A stretch of 64,000 nt of DNA from positions 3,720,001 to 3,784,000 of the forward strand of contig AP026539.1 of the NCBI GenBank assembly GCA_026075535.2. Direction: 5' to 3'. How positions within the stretch are numbered: the stretch's first letter is position 1; every line of letters starts with the position of its first letter. A model generated the notes under the pieces. The model did no database searches and had not been told where the DNA came from. It saw nothing but the letters and a program-made list of their open reading frames with translations. Positions 32,834 to 44,091 of the stretch are shown here, piece after piece. The DNA comes from Tricholoma matsutake. Its lineage: Eukaryota; Basidiomycota; Agaricomycetes; Agaricales; Tricholomataceae. Both the position numbers and the translations under genes were made by a program.

Positions 32834-33005
32834 CACAAGGCCAGCCTCATAATTTCTCCTTTCTGAAATATAGTTAGAAATTCTTTGTGAAATATTATAT
32901 TTGAGACTAAATTTCTGTTTGTAGAAATTTAGTCTTAAATATAATATTTCACAAAGAATTTCTAACTATATTTCAGAAAGGAGGAATTATGAGGCTGGCC
33001 TTGTG
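32834..33005. mobile_element. 172-bp near-perfect palindrome in element A
   Basis: Two 83-bp arms starting CACAAGGCCAGCCTCATAATT pair with only two mismatches around the loop GTTTGT. CAA flanks both sides (32831-32833 and 33006-33008), which fits a 3-bp duplication. Removing it rejoins the RNase H frame (KKLNCHQ/AHWSLYLSR), as in element D, which lacks it. Confidence 0.85.
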
Positions 33006-33008
33006 CAA

Positions 33009-33752
33009 GCTCATTGGTCCCTGTATCTATCCAGATTAGACTTCTCCTTGCACCACCATCTGGGTCACAGCATGGGGAAGACCGATGCCCTCTCCTGACG
33101 TGCAGACCATGGGGATGGTAGCAATGACAATCAAAACATTGTGTTGTTGCAGCCAGACCTGTTCACCATTTGGGCACTGGAAGGCATTGTACCCCAGGGT
33201 GAGGAGTGGGACATCCTATGCAACATTCATCACGCAAACCATAGTGGTTTACACAAGGATGTTGTTGCCTGAGCTGTTAAAGAACTGAGGAAGGGATCCA
33301 CCCTTTCCTTGTGTGCAGCAGAGTGGGCTGAAAAGGAGGACTTGTTGTATTTCAGGGATCACATCTACACAGACCTTTGCCGGTGCATCATATCCCAACA
33401 CCATGACTCACAGATTGCTGGTCATTCTGGACACTGGAAGACCTTGGAGCTCACCTCATGGAATTATTGGTGGCCACAAATGTCACAACTCATTGGTCAG
33501 TATTGTCATACTTGTGACCTTTGCTTACACACCAAGATTCCTCATCACAAACCCATTAGTGAGCTACACCCTCTTTCTGGTCCAGAGAGTCATTGGGATG
33601 TTGTCAGTGTCAACTTTGTGGTGGAGTTGCCAGAGTCAAATGGGTTTGATGCAGTGATGTGCACAGTTGATTCAGTGGGAAAACGTGCTCACTTCATTCC
33701 CACTCACACCACTGTCAGCACCCTGGGTGCTGCCTGACTCTATGACTCTAAC
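33009..33752 (+). pseudogene. Gypsy element A RNase H end and integrase N-terminus
   Basis: Starts AHWSLYLSRLDFSLHHH. The integrase zinc finger reads HHDSQIAGHSGHWKTLELTSWNYWWP and YCHTCDLCLHTK, and the catalytic domain starts with the first active-site position in VVSVNFVVELPES (Asn here where D has Asp, VISVDFIVKLPD). It ends after HTTVSTLGAA with a TGA, then merges into a 5'-truncated LTR. The second catalytic Asp, the Glu and everything beyond are deleted. Confidence 0.8.
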
Positions 33753-33992
33753 TTTCTGAATTTTTCTTTATTTTATTACTAATTTCCCTTTCTATCACAT
33801 TTGTGCATTTGACAGTTTTATATTTAGAGGTGGAGCACCCCTTCCAACATCTACCCCTTGATCTCATCTCCCCCTTTTATTATTATTTAATTTTTGCAGT
33901 CTTCACATATACTGGGCATTGGCAAAAAGGTCCTCAGAGTTTTCTCTTTGAATTTCCCTTTGCTAGGTGCACCTCCAATCCATGTAATATGT
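33753..33992 (+). repeat. 3' LTR of element A, first part
   Basis: Matches 5' LTR positions from TTTCTATGATTTTTC to CTGTAATATGT. The first ~120 bp are missing and the last ~54 bp are found inverted at 35427-35480. The break is at 33992. Confidence 0.85.
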
Positions 33993-34043
33993 CTTCCGAG
34001 ATATGATAGATGAGGGATGGCTTGTCATCTACATGGACAACAT
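33993..34043 (+). pseudogene. Element F reverse transcriptase piece, inverted
   Basis: Reads FRDMIDEGWLVIYMDNI in the RT palm (YMDN at the YxDD position). It ends in the 8-bp duplication GACAACAT (34036-34043) and resumes after the 910-bp insertion. Confidence 0.75.
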
Positions 34044-34953
34044 TAGGGCATGACTCGGGTAACCCCTGGGCACAATTTCATGTACCCATACCCATACCTG
34101 TGAACACCATACCCACATGGTTAGGGGTACCATATTACTGTGGGTTTCAGTGGGTTACCCATTATTATTTGCGGGTTTTGACATGAATATGTATTTTAAT
34201 ATAATTACGCTAAATTAATATATATAATAGGAATCCCCCCCTCCCACATTCAGAGCGAGGGGGGGGGGGGGGGTACCTGGCCTGTTGTCACTGAGAATGG
34301 AATGAGAATCCCTCCCTGCTCACATTTGCAGCGAGAGAGGGGGGTGGTGCCTTCTCGTCGTCTGTCATTGTCATCACTCATTGTTGTCACTCATTGTCAT
34401 TGCTGCTCCTCATTGCTGCTGCTGCCTGTCATCATCCCACCCATGATCCACCCCATGAGCAGTTGCTCGTGAGGCTGGGAGTGAGGTGTGTCCTTTCTTG
34501 TTAGTCGCCAGTCCTGCTGTCATTGTTGTAGTTACCCAGAACGGAGTCAAAAACCCCTCCACTTGCATTAGCAGCAAGGGAGGGGGTCATCATTGTTGTT
34601 GTTGCCCAGATCAGGGGCGTGTTGGTAGCAGTCATTGTTGTCATTGCCCAGAAGAAAAAATACCCCCCACTTGCATTTAGAACAAGGGGGGCATGTTGGT
34701 AGCGGTCATTGTTGTCGTTGCCTAGAAGAAAAAACACCCCCCACTTGCATTTAGAATGAGGGGGACATGTTGGTAGCAGTTGTTGTTGTCATTGAGCCAT
34801 TGTTGTTGTTGTTGACGTTGATCAACAAAGTCATTTGATAAAACATGTGACCATCAGACCAGTACCGTGATACCTGTAACACCATGGGTATGGGTACAGT
34901 TTTGCCTCGGGTACGGAAATCCAAACCCATACCCATACCTGAGTCATGCCTTA
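34044..34953. mobile_element. 910-bp non-autonomous hAT-like element
   Basis: Terminal inverted repeats TAGGGCATGACTCGGGTA and TACCTGAGTCATGCCTTA pair with two mismatches. The flanks are a perfect 8-bp duplication GACAACAT (34036-34043, 34954-34961), and removal restores the RT frame of element F. Subterminal ACCCATACCC/GGGTATGGGTA motifs recur. The interior carries GTTGTTGTCGTTG tracts and quasi-palindromes such as CCCCCCACTTGCATTTAGAACAAGGGGGG. No transposase is encoded. Confidence 0.85.
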
Positions 34954-35426
34954 GACAACATCCTGATCTTCTCAAAGACAGAAGAAGAACACCAGATGAG
35001 GACCAAAAGGGTCCTCAAACAACTACAACAATGCGACCTCTACCTGAAGATAGAAAAGTGCAAGTTCCATGTACAAGAAGTTGACTTCTTGTGCATGATC
35101 ATCAGGCCAAACAAACTTGCAATGGATAACATGAAGCTGGGTGGGATCAAAGACTGGCCCACACCAAGAATGGTGAAGGATGTGAGATCCTTCCTAGGAT
35201 TCAGAAACTTCTATTGAAGATTCATTGGACACTTTGTGGATCTGGCCAGACCGCTGAATGATTTGATGAAGAAGAACCAGAAGTTTGAATGGACAAACGA
35301 CTACCAGCAATCATTTGATACACTGAAAAGGAAATTCAACAAAACCCTGGTACTGCTGATGCCAGATGCAACAAAGCCATTCATGGTAGAATCTGACACC
35401 TCAAAATTTGTGACAGGTGCAGTACT
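34954..35426 (+). pseudogene. Element F reverse transcriptase and RNase H start, inverted
   Basis: Continues with [41 protein letters not shown], a TGA, RFIGHFVDLARPLNDLMKK and RNase H start FMVESDTSKFVTGAVL. It ends at AGTACT (35421-35426), where the inverted end of element A's LTR begins. Orientation is opposite to the rest of F because of the inversion. Confidence 0.8.
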
Positions 35427-35480
35427 TATAAGGGCAACCTCAGCCTCTAGCAAAGGGAAATCCAAAGTTAAAATTATACT
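35427..35480 (-). repeat. 3' LTR of element A, last part, inverted
   Basis: TATAAGGGCAACCTCAGCCTC to AAAATTATACT is the reverse complement of the final 54 bp of the element A LTR, exactly the part missing after 33992. Confidence 0.85.
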
Positions 35481-36735
35481 AGATCATTCATCATTGCCTG
35501 GAATGTTGCCAGGCAGTTGCACAGCCCAAAAAACATCACCATTGGCTTGAATAGCCCTCAGTTAGTCTTGAATGCTGCCTTCCACCCATCTCCTTCCTTT
35601 ATCCATATGTTGTGATATCCCCATCAAATATCAAGTTTCATGAAAAATCTCACTCCCTTCAGCTCGTCCAAGAGGTCTCCAATCAGCAACCACTGCTGGG
35701 ACTGACCTGTGTTTCCCATAGAAACACAGCCTCAGAAACATATTTTAAGACTTCTGATTTGTATATCTTTTGGATATTCTCAAGATGTATTTAGAAGAAA
35801 TACTAAAGAAATATTTTACATGTATCCAAGCTGTATCTGCAAGAAACAGAAAAAGTGTATCCTACAATGTTTCTTTCAGATCCATTCTGGAAACATTTTT
35901 CATGTTTCCTTTGTGTAAGTTAGAGAAACACTTTATATGTAATTATAGCTGTACCTGCAGAAAACACTCAACATGTAATTTTAATTATGTGTTTTCTAGG
36001 GATACATGTGTAACCATGGTGACCCCTTTGTCTTTTGCATGTATCCCTAGAAAACACATAATAAAATTACATGTTGAGTGTTTTCTGCAGGTACAGCTAT
36101 AATTACATATAAAGTGTTTCTCTAACTTTCACAAAGGAAACATGAAAAATGTTTCCAGAAGGGATCTGAAAAAAACATTGTAGGATACACTTTTTCTGTT
36201 TCTTGCAGATACAGCTTGGATACATGTGAAATATCTCTTTAGTATTTCTTCTAAATACATCTTGAGAATATCCAAAGGATATACAAATCAGAAGTCTTAA
36301 AACATGTTTCTGAGGCTGTGTTTCTATGGGAAACACAGGTCAGTCCCAGCAGTGAACAGAGGGTAGTTGTTCTGGATCATTCCTTTGTTCAGATAGCGAT
36401 AGCCTTGGCAAGGTCATAGAGCATCAGAGTCCTTCTTCGACACAAAGAAGAATGGGGATACCATGGGTGATTTCGATGGTTGGATGTATCCTTTTTCCAG
36501 GTTTTCATCTAGAAACTTGTTGTGTTTCTCCTGTTCTTTTGGTGTCAGTGGGTAGACTTTGCAATCCTTCAGTACAAAGCCTTCTTTTAGATCAATCACA
36601 TGATCCCACAGTCTCAATTCCAGGAATCATTCAGATGCGGCCTTCTCAAATACCTGTCTGTATTTTTGGTATTCCAGTGGCAGTAGGTTATCTAGGGTCT
36701 GCTTGTTGACTTCTTTCCCCTTATCCTGTTCATGT
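35481..36735 (-). pseudogene. Element F reverse transcriptase, first half (split by palindrome)
   Basis: The minus strand from 36735 reads [40 protein letters not shown], then [21 protein letters not shown] and [15 protein letters not shown]. After the 664-bp insertion (35691-36354) it continues with LLDELKGVRFFMKLDI, WIKEGDGWKAAF and MFFGLCNCLATFQAMMND. At least three in-frame TGA codons occur. It joins the inverted second half at 33993 once the inversion is undone. Confidence 0.8.
35691..36354. mobile_element. 664-bp palindromic element with CACTG ends
   Basis: The ends CACTGCTGGGACTGACC and GGTCAGTCCCAGCAGTG are perfect reverse complements, and the arms pair for about 310 bp each around a centre near 36015 (GTAACCATGGTGACC). 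AAC flanks both sides (35688-35690, 36355-36357). CACTG ends plus a 3-bp duplication suggest a non-autonomous CACTA/EnSpm-type element; that assignment is inference. Insertion is within the RT of F. Confidence 0.8.
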
Positions 36736-36739
36736 GCAA

Positions 36740-37730
36740 GTTGCTGAGATATGGATGTGAACCTACAAGGTGAATAATTGGGTAGGGGCTGAGATATCGA
36801 TGTGTGAACATTTTCAAGGGCCTGGTCATGCTAACGTCCAAAGCATTGAGAAAGACTTTATCACCTGCCTCAAACTTTGGTGCTGGGGTTTGCCATTGAT
36901 TATAGTACCTCGCCATGTCATCCTTCGATTTTGAAAGGGCTGCCCATGTTTCATCTAGCGTGGATTTCATTTGATCCATGAATTCATTGACAGCTTCAAG
37001 CTTCAATGGATGTTGATCAGGTTCAAAACCCATCCGGGGGTGTCTACCAGTATTGATAAAGAATGGGGAGTGCTGCATAGATGAGTGGATGTGGTTGTTG
37101 TATGTGAATTCACTCAGGGGCAGGAGCGTGTCCCAATCGTTCTGTTGTTTGCCTATGAAAATTTGAATGTACTGTTTGAGCTCTTGGTTAACGTGTTCAG
37201 TTTGACCATCCAACTGTGGGTGATATGTGGTCGAGGCTGAGATGGTGATTCCTAGTAGACGATACAATTTGCACATGAATTCGGACAAATTGGGGTCCTT
37301 GATCCAACAGCATCAATCAGGGGAGGCCATGCAGCTTCCAGATGTTTTGGAGGTAGAGTCAAGCTGAGCCCAGTGCAGTGATGGTGGTGTGAGTGGGTAT
37401 GAAATGGCTTCGTTTACTCACCAAGTCCACCACAACCATCACAGCATTGAATCCATGCAAATCAGGAAGTTTGACAATGAAATCTACACTTATGACATCC
37501 CATTGAGCTTCAGGCACCAGGAGAGGATGTAGTTCGCCAAACGGTTTGCATTTTTGTACCTTTGTTTGAAGACACATATCGCATGCCTTGCAGTACTGTC
37601 CAATGTAATGAGACATGTTTGGCCACCAGTTAGTTCCTTGAAATGAGTTCAAGGGTCTTCCAATGTCCAGCATGTCCCCCAATATTCAAGTCATGGTGTT
37701 GTTCGGCGATTCTGTGTCATAGGTCAGGGA
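36740..37730 (-). pseudogene. Element D integrase
   Basis: Frame 37682-37359 holds the zinc-finger end (YCKACDMCLQTK) and the first catalytic Asp in VISVDFIVKLPD. Frame 37288-36692 holds the Glu region YHPQLDGQTEHVNQELKQY and SEFTYNNHIHSS. The second Asp motif is disrupted around 37310. The C-terminal part carries FEAGDKVFLNALDV and fades at about 36740, where element F begins. The 3' LTR of D is missing. Confidence 0.8.
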
Positions 37731-37878
37731 TCATTGGAACATAAATTCAATCACAAAACCTCTATAGTCCATCCTCCTTTTCCCACTCTGAACTTTGCAG
37801 TGTCTTGCCCTTTGACCTCTCCAAATCCTTCATTGCTAACATCACCACATCTTTGCTCCTTCCATCCCAAACTCCTCT

Positions 37879-39385
37879 TCAAATTTTGCAAAGTAAATCC
37901 CTCTCAGCTCCCTCAACAGTAATTCCTTCAAGTGCCCGGATGGCAAAGAATTTGGGTTGAAGTAGCATGGTATCGTGGTTATCATCAGCACCATTTCTGT
38001 GATCTGTGTGGCATGAAAGAGCATCTGGCTTACCCATCCTCTTTCCTGGATGATGGTGCATGACAAAATTGAATCTAGACAGGTAAAGTGACCAACAAGC
38101 CTGTCTGCAATTTAGTTTCTTTGCGGTCATGAAGTACTCAAGGTTTTTGTGGTCCATCCAGATTTCGACCTTATGTTTTGCACCTTCAAGAAAATGTCTC
38201 CATTCCTCCAATGGTCTCATGACTGCTAACATCTCCTTATCATGAATTTCGTAGTTTCACTCGACTGCATTGAGCGATTTTGAATAGAAGGCGATGGGGT
38301 GCCATTTAAGATCATCGGATGATTGCTGAGAGAGGGAGCCTGTAGTGTAGTCTGAACTATCTGCCTCAATACAAAAAGCCTTCGAATCATCTGCAAAATG
38401 AAGGATGGGTGAGGATGTGATGCAGTTTTTGATTTCATCGAACACCTATTGTTCTGCTTCAGCCCAACCCCACCTTCAATCCTTTTTTGTGAGCTTCAAC
38501 ATCAGTTTTGCATGGTGGGAAAAGCCTTTGATGAACCTGCGATAAAAATTCACAAAACCAAGGAAGGATTGAACCTCCTTTTGATTCATTGGTGTGGGCC
38601 ACTCCATTATGCTGGCTACCTTGACTGGATCCATAAGCATCTCACCTTTGGAGATAATCAACCTGAGATATTCAATAGAGGTTTTTTCAAACTCACATTT
38701 TTTGTGTTGAAGGAAGAGTTTGTGTTTTCGAAGTAGTTTGAGTACGAGTCGAGTGCCACAATGCTGTTCTTTCATAGATTTTGCAAAAATGAGGATATTG
38801 TTGAGGTAGACACAAACCACACCCTCCATGATGAGATCCTGGAAGATGTTGTTCATTATTGTCTGAAAGGTGGAGGGGGAGTTCCTGAGTCCAAAGAACA
38901 TCACCAGGGGTTCGAAAAGGTCGAACATTGAGCTTCATGAAATACTTCACACCTCAAAGTTGATTTACAAGCTCTGAAATTAGGGGCAAGGGGTATCGGT
39001 TTTTTATTGTGATAGCATTCAGGGCCCAATAATCCTGCACAAGTCAAAGGCTGCCATCTTTCTTCTTGATGAAGAAGACAGGAGATGCCATCGGTGATTT
39101 CAAAGGACAAATTCGACCACTGCTGAGGTTCTCCTGAATGAACTCATCCATTTTGGACTGTTCACTAGGGGCCAAAGGGTAGACCTTACAGCTCGAAAAT
39201 TTCGCACCTGGGACCAGTTTGATGGCATGATCCCACAGTTTATGATCAGGGAGACGATCAAATGACAATTTCGTGAAAAGGTCTTCAAAATCATGAAGGT
39301 GTGTAGGAACGGATTCATGGAATGATGTAGGTTGGGTGTTCTTATCAAAGGCCTCAGCCAACCTCTGTGAAATGTTCAATGTGGC
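37879..39385 (-). pseudogene. Element D reverse transcriptase and RNase H
   Basis: Frame 39379-39044 starts RT with DHKLWDHAIKLVPGA, CKVYPLAPSEQSKMDEFIQ and MASPVFFIKKKDGSL. A deletion near 38945 removes about 25 codons between YFMKLN and LFEPLVMFFGL. The catalytic box is YLNN rather than YLDD, so both aspartates are changed. RNase H reads FCIEADSSDYTTGSLS and [19 protein letters not shown]. The order and residues match element A closely. Confidence 0.85.
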
Positions 39386-40282
39386 TCAAATAAACTCAGC
39401 CTCACAGGGGATGGTGGCCATGAAGATGCGATCACCATCTTCGAGCTCATCCTCACCAGCATAGGGTTCGTTTTTGTCAGACTCATCATCTTCATCATTA
39501 TCAACATCATCGTGGACCTCCTCATCAATATCGTCATCATCATTATTGTTGACAAGATCTGGATAATCCGGGATGTCCTCCATCTCAACTTCTGTTGAGG
39601 GTGTTGGGCCTGCTCAACAGGCTCGAAGACTCTCTGCCTCCTTGAAGGCAAGTTTGCATTCTTTGTTGGTCTCATTCTGGCAAGTATGACAGTGGTCAGG
39701 GCATTGACTCATCTTAACCTCACCCAATGTCCAATCAACTTTGGGGTTGTGTTTTTGAAGCCAGGTAAGGCCTAAGATGACATCCTGCTTCCCAAGGCCT
39801 GTGATAGTGAATGTCACATGTTCAGAGTGGTTGTGATATTGTAGAACTGTCTCCCAGACCTCCAAAATGCTGCCTGCTTCATTCAATGAACCATCCACAT
39901 TATACACTGGTATGGGTTGAGTGAGTTGCTTCACAGTCAAATGATGTCGTTTCATGAAGTTGGAGCTGATGAAGAGGTCGGTCACACCACTGTCCAGAGG
40001 AGCATTTGTCGAGAGGGTTTCACCGGTATCGAGGGTTTGCATTGATATTGGAAGTTTGAAAGAGTTTGGACTTGGGTTCGAAGCTGCGATGTACCGTTCA
40101 GGGAGCCATTTCTCCCAGTTTGGACATTTTCGAAAATGATTTTGAAGGGTTGGGGAAGGTAGTATGGCTGTAAGATCGCTCGAAGTAGGAGTCATCGAAG
40201 AAATAGAATCTAATTTGTGCACTTCTTCTACTGACAACACTGTGAAACAATTACTACTAGACAACAGTGGCATACTGTTCAC
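39386..40282 (-). pseudogene. Element D protease and acidic linker
   Basis: The protease active site is APLDSGVTDLFIS, with PIPVYNVDGSLNEAG and VILGLTWLQKHNPKVDW downstream. An unusually acidic linker (runs of Asp and Glu, 39583-39400) follows, then a TGA (minus strand, about 39385) in place of an Arg codon just before NISQRLAEAF. The frame also changes once between protease and linker. Confidence 0.85.
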
Positions 40283-41463
40283 TCATTGTCTGGGCCAAAA
40301 TGCTCTACCACTTTGTTCAGGGCTTCGTCTTCTCATTCCACCATTTCCTTTATGTCGAGGGCCACAAACTCCTCCTGTGCAAATCCCTGTCTTTCTTTGA
40401 AGTCCATGTACTGGACATCGAATCATTTTGGGCACTCAGGTCATGCATGCCCAGGTTGCCCACATCGAAAGCACATGAGAGAGCTCGCGTCCTTTGGCTG
40501 TATGGGTGTGGAAACACTGGGTACAGGAGGAACATACCTTGACAGGTTTGAAGTCATTGCAATTTGTGGTGCATACCTTGAAAGGGGTGGAGGTGGGTTT
40601 GGAAGCCTCATCGGAGTCGACGAAACATGCTATTGTTTGCCAAAGATGTTTTGTGGTGCAAGACATGCTGCAAAGAGGCTCGAAATGCTTTGTTCGCAAT
40701 CCATTTTTCATCGCACAAGATTGCAGGATCATACCATTGTCTTGGATTCTCATCTGAGGGACGTCCAGAAGTGAGGCAGGCAATATGGTCCTGAACCTTG
40801 GGATTGAGCCCTTGTTGAAATTTGAGGACAATATGGGCTCCTTCGAAGTATCATGCACAATCGACAATCTTGCGAAAATCATCGACATACTCATCAACCC
40901 TGGAAGTACCTCGAGGTCTCTAGCTCAGTCCTCAATGTCTGAACCTTGTTCTTCAGGCAAAAGTCAGCAATGAACTCAACAATGAACTCTGGCCATGATG
41001 CATAGGATAGACTCCTGATGGCTTGAGAGCTGCGCATAATTCTGTTGACAAAATGCACTGCTTGTCCACTTTTCATGAAGGACATGGCCCACATGATATT
41101 TGAATGTTCATCCTCGAACTGATGGGGTGCAAGCTGGAGGTATAGTTCGCATGAATTTAGGAACAAATGTCCTTATGTATGATCACCCAAAAAGTTGCTC
41201 ATGGATGCGGGTTTGATCGAACATGTTCCTTTCATAGTCGAAGGTAGTTCATGAGGCAATTCGGGTATAGGAGAGAGAGGGGATCATTCAGATGCAGGGT
41301 TCAAAACACTGGCAGGTGCACTAGCGTGGTTCAAAGCACTAGGTAGGATGTTAACCTCATTTTGACTCACATTCATGAGGAACAGTTGATGCAGGGATTG
41401 GTTGATAGCTGTGATATCACCTTCAAGCTTTCTCTGCCACTCATTGGTTTGCTCAGTAGCCAT
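40283..41463 (-). pseudogene. Element D gag
   Basis: ATG at 41463 (MATEQTNEWQRKLEGD) starts a frame that can be followed through TGA and TAA stops into FLNSCELYLQLAPHQF, NIMWAMSFMKSGQ and WPEFIVEFIADF. The zinc knuckle at about 40470-40430 reads CFRCGQPGHA, stop, PEC, i.e. CX2CX4HX4C with one TGA inside. Broken beyond use. Confidence 0.75.
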
Positions 41464-41623
41464 TGGAATGTTATAGTAGGATAAGGAGAAAGAAGTGGAG
41501 GGAGTATAGGAGGATCGTACAAGCCATGAGGAAGACTTTGAAAATGTATGAAATTTTCATGGTCCAACTGACTGATTGGGGAACCTTGCTACTCTCAGTC
41601 CACCAAGAACGAGACTTTTCTTC

Positions 41624-42183
41624 TGTAAGGGCAACCTTACAATCAGAGCCTGGGCTCGATACTTGCAAGGGAAAACCAAAGTATTAGATAAACTAATGGA
41701 ACAAAGAAATATCCACACACACCTTGCAAGGGAAAACCAAAGAGAAAAGTCTAAGGTGTTTCCCTGCAGAGGGTGCCAACTATATACCCAAAACCATGTG
41801 ACAAAGTAAAATAATTCAGTCTCCATGTGGAAGCAGGACTAAGGAAGCGAGCACTGCCAGGGGCACATCAGAAGGTCATCCTGCTTTGTCCTAATGTGTT
41901 CGAAAGTCATCCCATGACTTCTGCAGCATCGTTGAAGTGTGGGTGTGGTCGTAGGTGAGGGGTGGAGCAGTTCAAAGCAGTTCAAAGCAGTTCAAAGTTG
42001 TTTGAAGAATGTTTGAGGAGTTCAAAGATTGTTTAAAGAATGTTCGAGGAGTTCAAAGAGTTCAAAGACAGTTCGAAGGGTTCGAAGTTTGTTTGAGTAG
42101 TTTGAAGATTGTTCAAAGAATGTTTGTGAACTTCATAGAGGTTTGTAGGGGTTCGTGAGTGCTCATCAAGGGTTCCCCTTACA
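41624..42183 (-). repeat. 5' LTR of element D
   Basis: The plus strand starts TGTAAGGGCAACC and ends TTCCCCTTACA, so both ends are TG...CA and mirror the element A LTR (TGTAAGGG...CCCTTAYA). The copies share TTGCAAGGGAAAACCAAAG blocks. The outer part (41965-42130) holds degenerate GTTCAAAG/GTTTGAAG repeats. It separates D from the protease/gag half of F/G. Confidence 0.75.
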
Positions 42184-42189
42184 GGGGTA

Positions 42190-43250
42190 GCCTCTTGACG
42201 AGACTTCTTTGTTCTGTTGCATGGTGCCATTTTCGAGTTCCTTTTACCAGTGCTTTTCTCCCCTATGGAGGTCAGCAGTTCTTTTATCTTCTGTAAGATT
42301 CATTGTGTCTTGTCACATTCATTGTGTTTGCCCTTTTCCAGTTGCTTTTTCTTCTGGTTTTCTCAGGTCTCAGTGACAGCACATTGTGCTGCTTCGAGGT
42401 TCCTAACTTCTTTAGGGATGCCTCTGTTCCTGGTCTTTGTGATGGCTTTCTGGACCAAATCCAGTTCCTTTGCTTTCTTTTCAGAAAGCCTTTCTCTTGT
42501 TTTTTGCCATGGCTAATCATGCTTGGGCAAGGCTCCTCTCTTTATCTTCAGAGAGCCTCTTTCTCATTTTTGCCATGGCCAATTGTGCTCAGGCAAGGCT
42601 CCTCTCTTTTTCTTCAGAGAGCCTCTTTCTTGTTTTGGCCACAATGTGTCAAATTTGTGCCATCCTGTCGTTGGGCACCTCTCTTCCAGTGTTGACTTTG
42701 GGGAGGTTTAAGGTGTTTGGGAGGGCCCATTTGGCTCTTCTTGTCTTCTCCAAGATTCGTTGGATTTGAGCCCATCGTTCTTCATCTTGGAACTCAAAGG
42801 TTCCCTTCTTCCAGTCGATGATTGGGTTTATCTCCCGCAGCCATGGCAGGCACAGGATTACCAATTCTTTGCCTAGTCCAGCGACTAGGTACTTCATTGG
42901 GAAGTTCCGTCCATTGATGTGGAGCCTCCCTTTCATGCATCTCATGATCATTCCCTGTTTATTCAGGGTTCCATCCACATTTGTGGCCCAGATGGTGTAG
43001 CCTAAGGGATATGTCTTGATCCCTTCTTGTTCAATGAATTTTGAGTCAATAAAGACTCCTCCTCATCCGGAGTCAAGGAGCATGTTCATTGCAACACATT
43101 TCCCATTGTCTGACTCAGCTACCCAGATAGACAGGTGCATAGATTGTCTATTCATGGTAGCTAAGAGCAGAGATCCTATGGAGACTACAGTGGTGACTGG
43201 CATTGTATCAGGCTGCTGTTCTATAAACCTGATTCCTCAAGGAGATTGAG
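42190..43250 (-). pseudogene. Element F/G protease region
   Basis: The minus strand contains MLLDSG, TGA, GGVFIDSKFIEQEG (active site broken by a stop at the residue after DSG), then ATNVDGTLNKQGMIMR, KYLVAGLGKELVILCLPWL and INPIIDWKKGTFEF. Downstream are three near-copies of a RKRLSEEKERSLA segment (42680-42480). The element is then cut by the LTR of D. Position and strand fit the upstream half of the RT pieces at 35.5-36.7 kb. Confidence 0.75.
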
Positions 43251-43299
43251 GGCTTGTTCTTTTTCTTCTTCATCCAGTTCATCCAGCATTGTGTGGATC

Positions 43300-44091
43300 T
43301 TCTGGTAGGTGTCCACCCCAGTCTTCTTCTGGGTGAAGCAGTTTCAGTGAGGTGGTGCTGACCCCATCTGGGTGGGGTTCTTTCCATCTTTATGGTTGGA
43401 CGATCGGTGTCCGGGTTGGTGGCAGATGAAACACAATCTCTTTCAAAGGTGTTCCATTCATTCTTGGTCTGTCAGTTGGTTGATGTCAAGAGAGAGCTGT
43501 CCTTTTTTTGCCATTTCTTTTGTCTTCTCATTCTGCCTGGTCTTTCCCAGGATTGCCATGGCCTGTTTCCATTGGCCTTCATATTTTGAAGCTGCCTTTA
43601 TCCAGCCTTCGAGAGTGTTGGGTACCATCTCCATTGTGTGTACCCTCTTCAGTAGTTTGGGGTGCAGTCCATCCATGAAGTACTCGATCATGGCTGCATC
43701 TTCAGTGATTCCTGTCCTGTTTTTCAGGATGCAGAATCTCGCCACATATTCTTTGAGGTTCCCTGAACCTTGTTTGAGATTCTTAATCTCTGTCTTTGCC
43801 ATTCTGGCATCATCGATCAGTGAGAAGGCCTCTAAGACCTTCTGTCTGAAGTCTGCATATTCTCCAAATCCCTTAGATTGGTGTTGGTTGACAAATGCCT
43901 GCACCCAGGCAGCTGCTGTCCCTCCATTCATAAAGGACAGTGTGAAGATAATCCTTTTGTCATTTGTGTCATAGACCTGGTCATTGATTCATAGGTAGAG
44001 GTCTATCTCCTGCAGAAACTTGGCGGTCTTGGTCCACTCTCCTGAGAAGTCTGTGGGTGTTCGGATTTGAATGTCCTTAGTGGATGGAGGT
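43300..44091 (-). pseudogene. Element F/G gag, main part
   Basis: Reads IQIRTPTDFSGEWTKTAKFL, then MNGGTAAAWVQAFVNQHQ, FRQKVLEAFSLIDDARMAK and WIKAASKYEGQWKQAM, which is the retrotransposon Gag domain. The zinc knuckle CFICHQPGHRSSNH has His where the last Cys belongs. Two TGA stops lie near 43985 and 43455. The start of the protein is at 46190-46147, separated by the insertion at 44092-46146. Confidence 0.8.
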
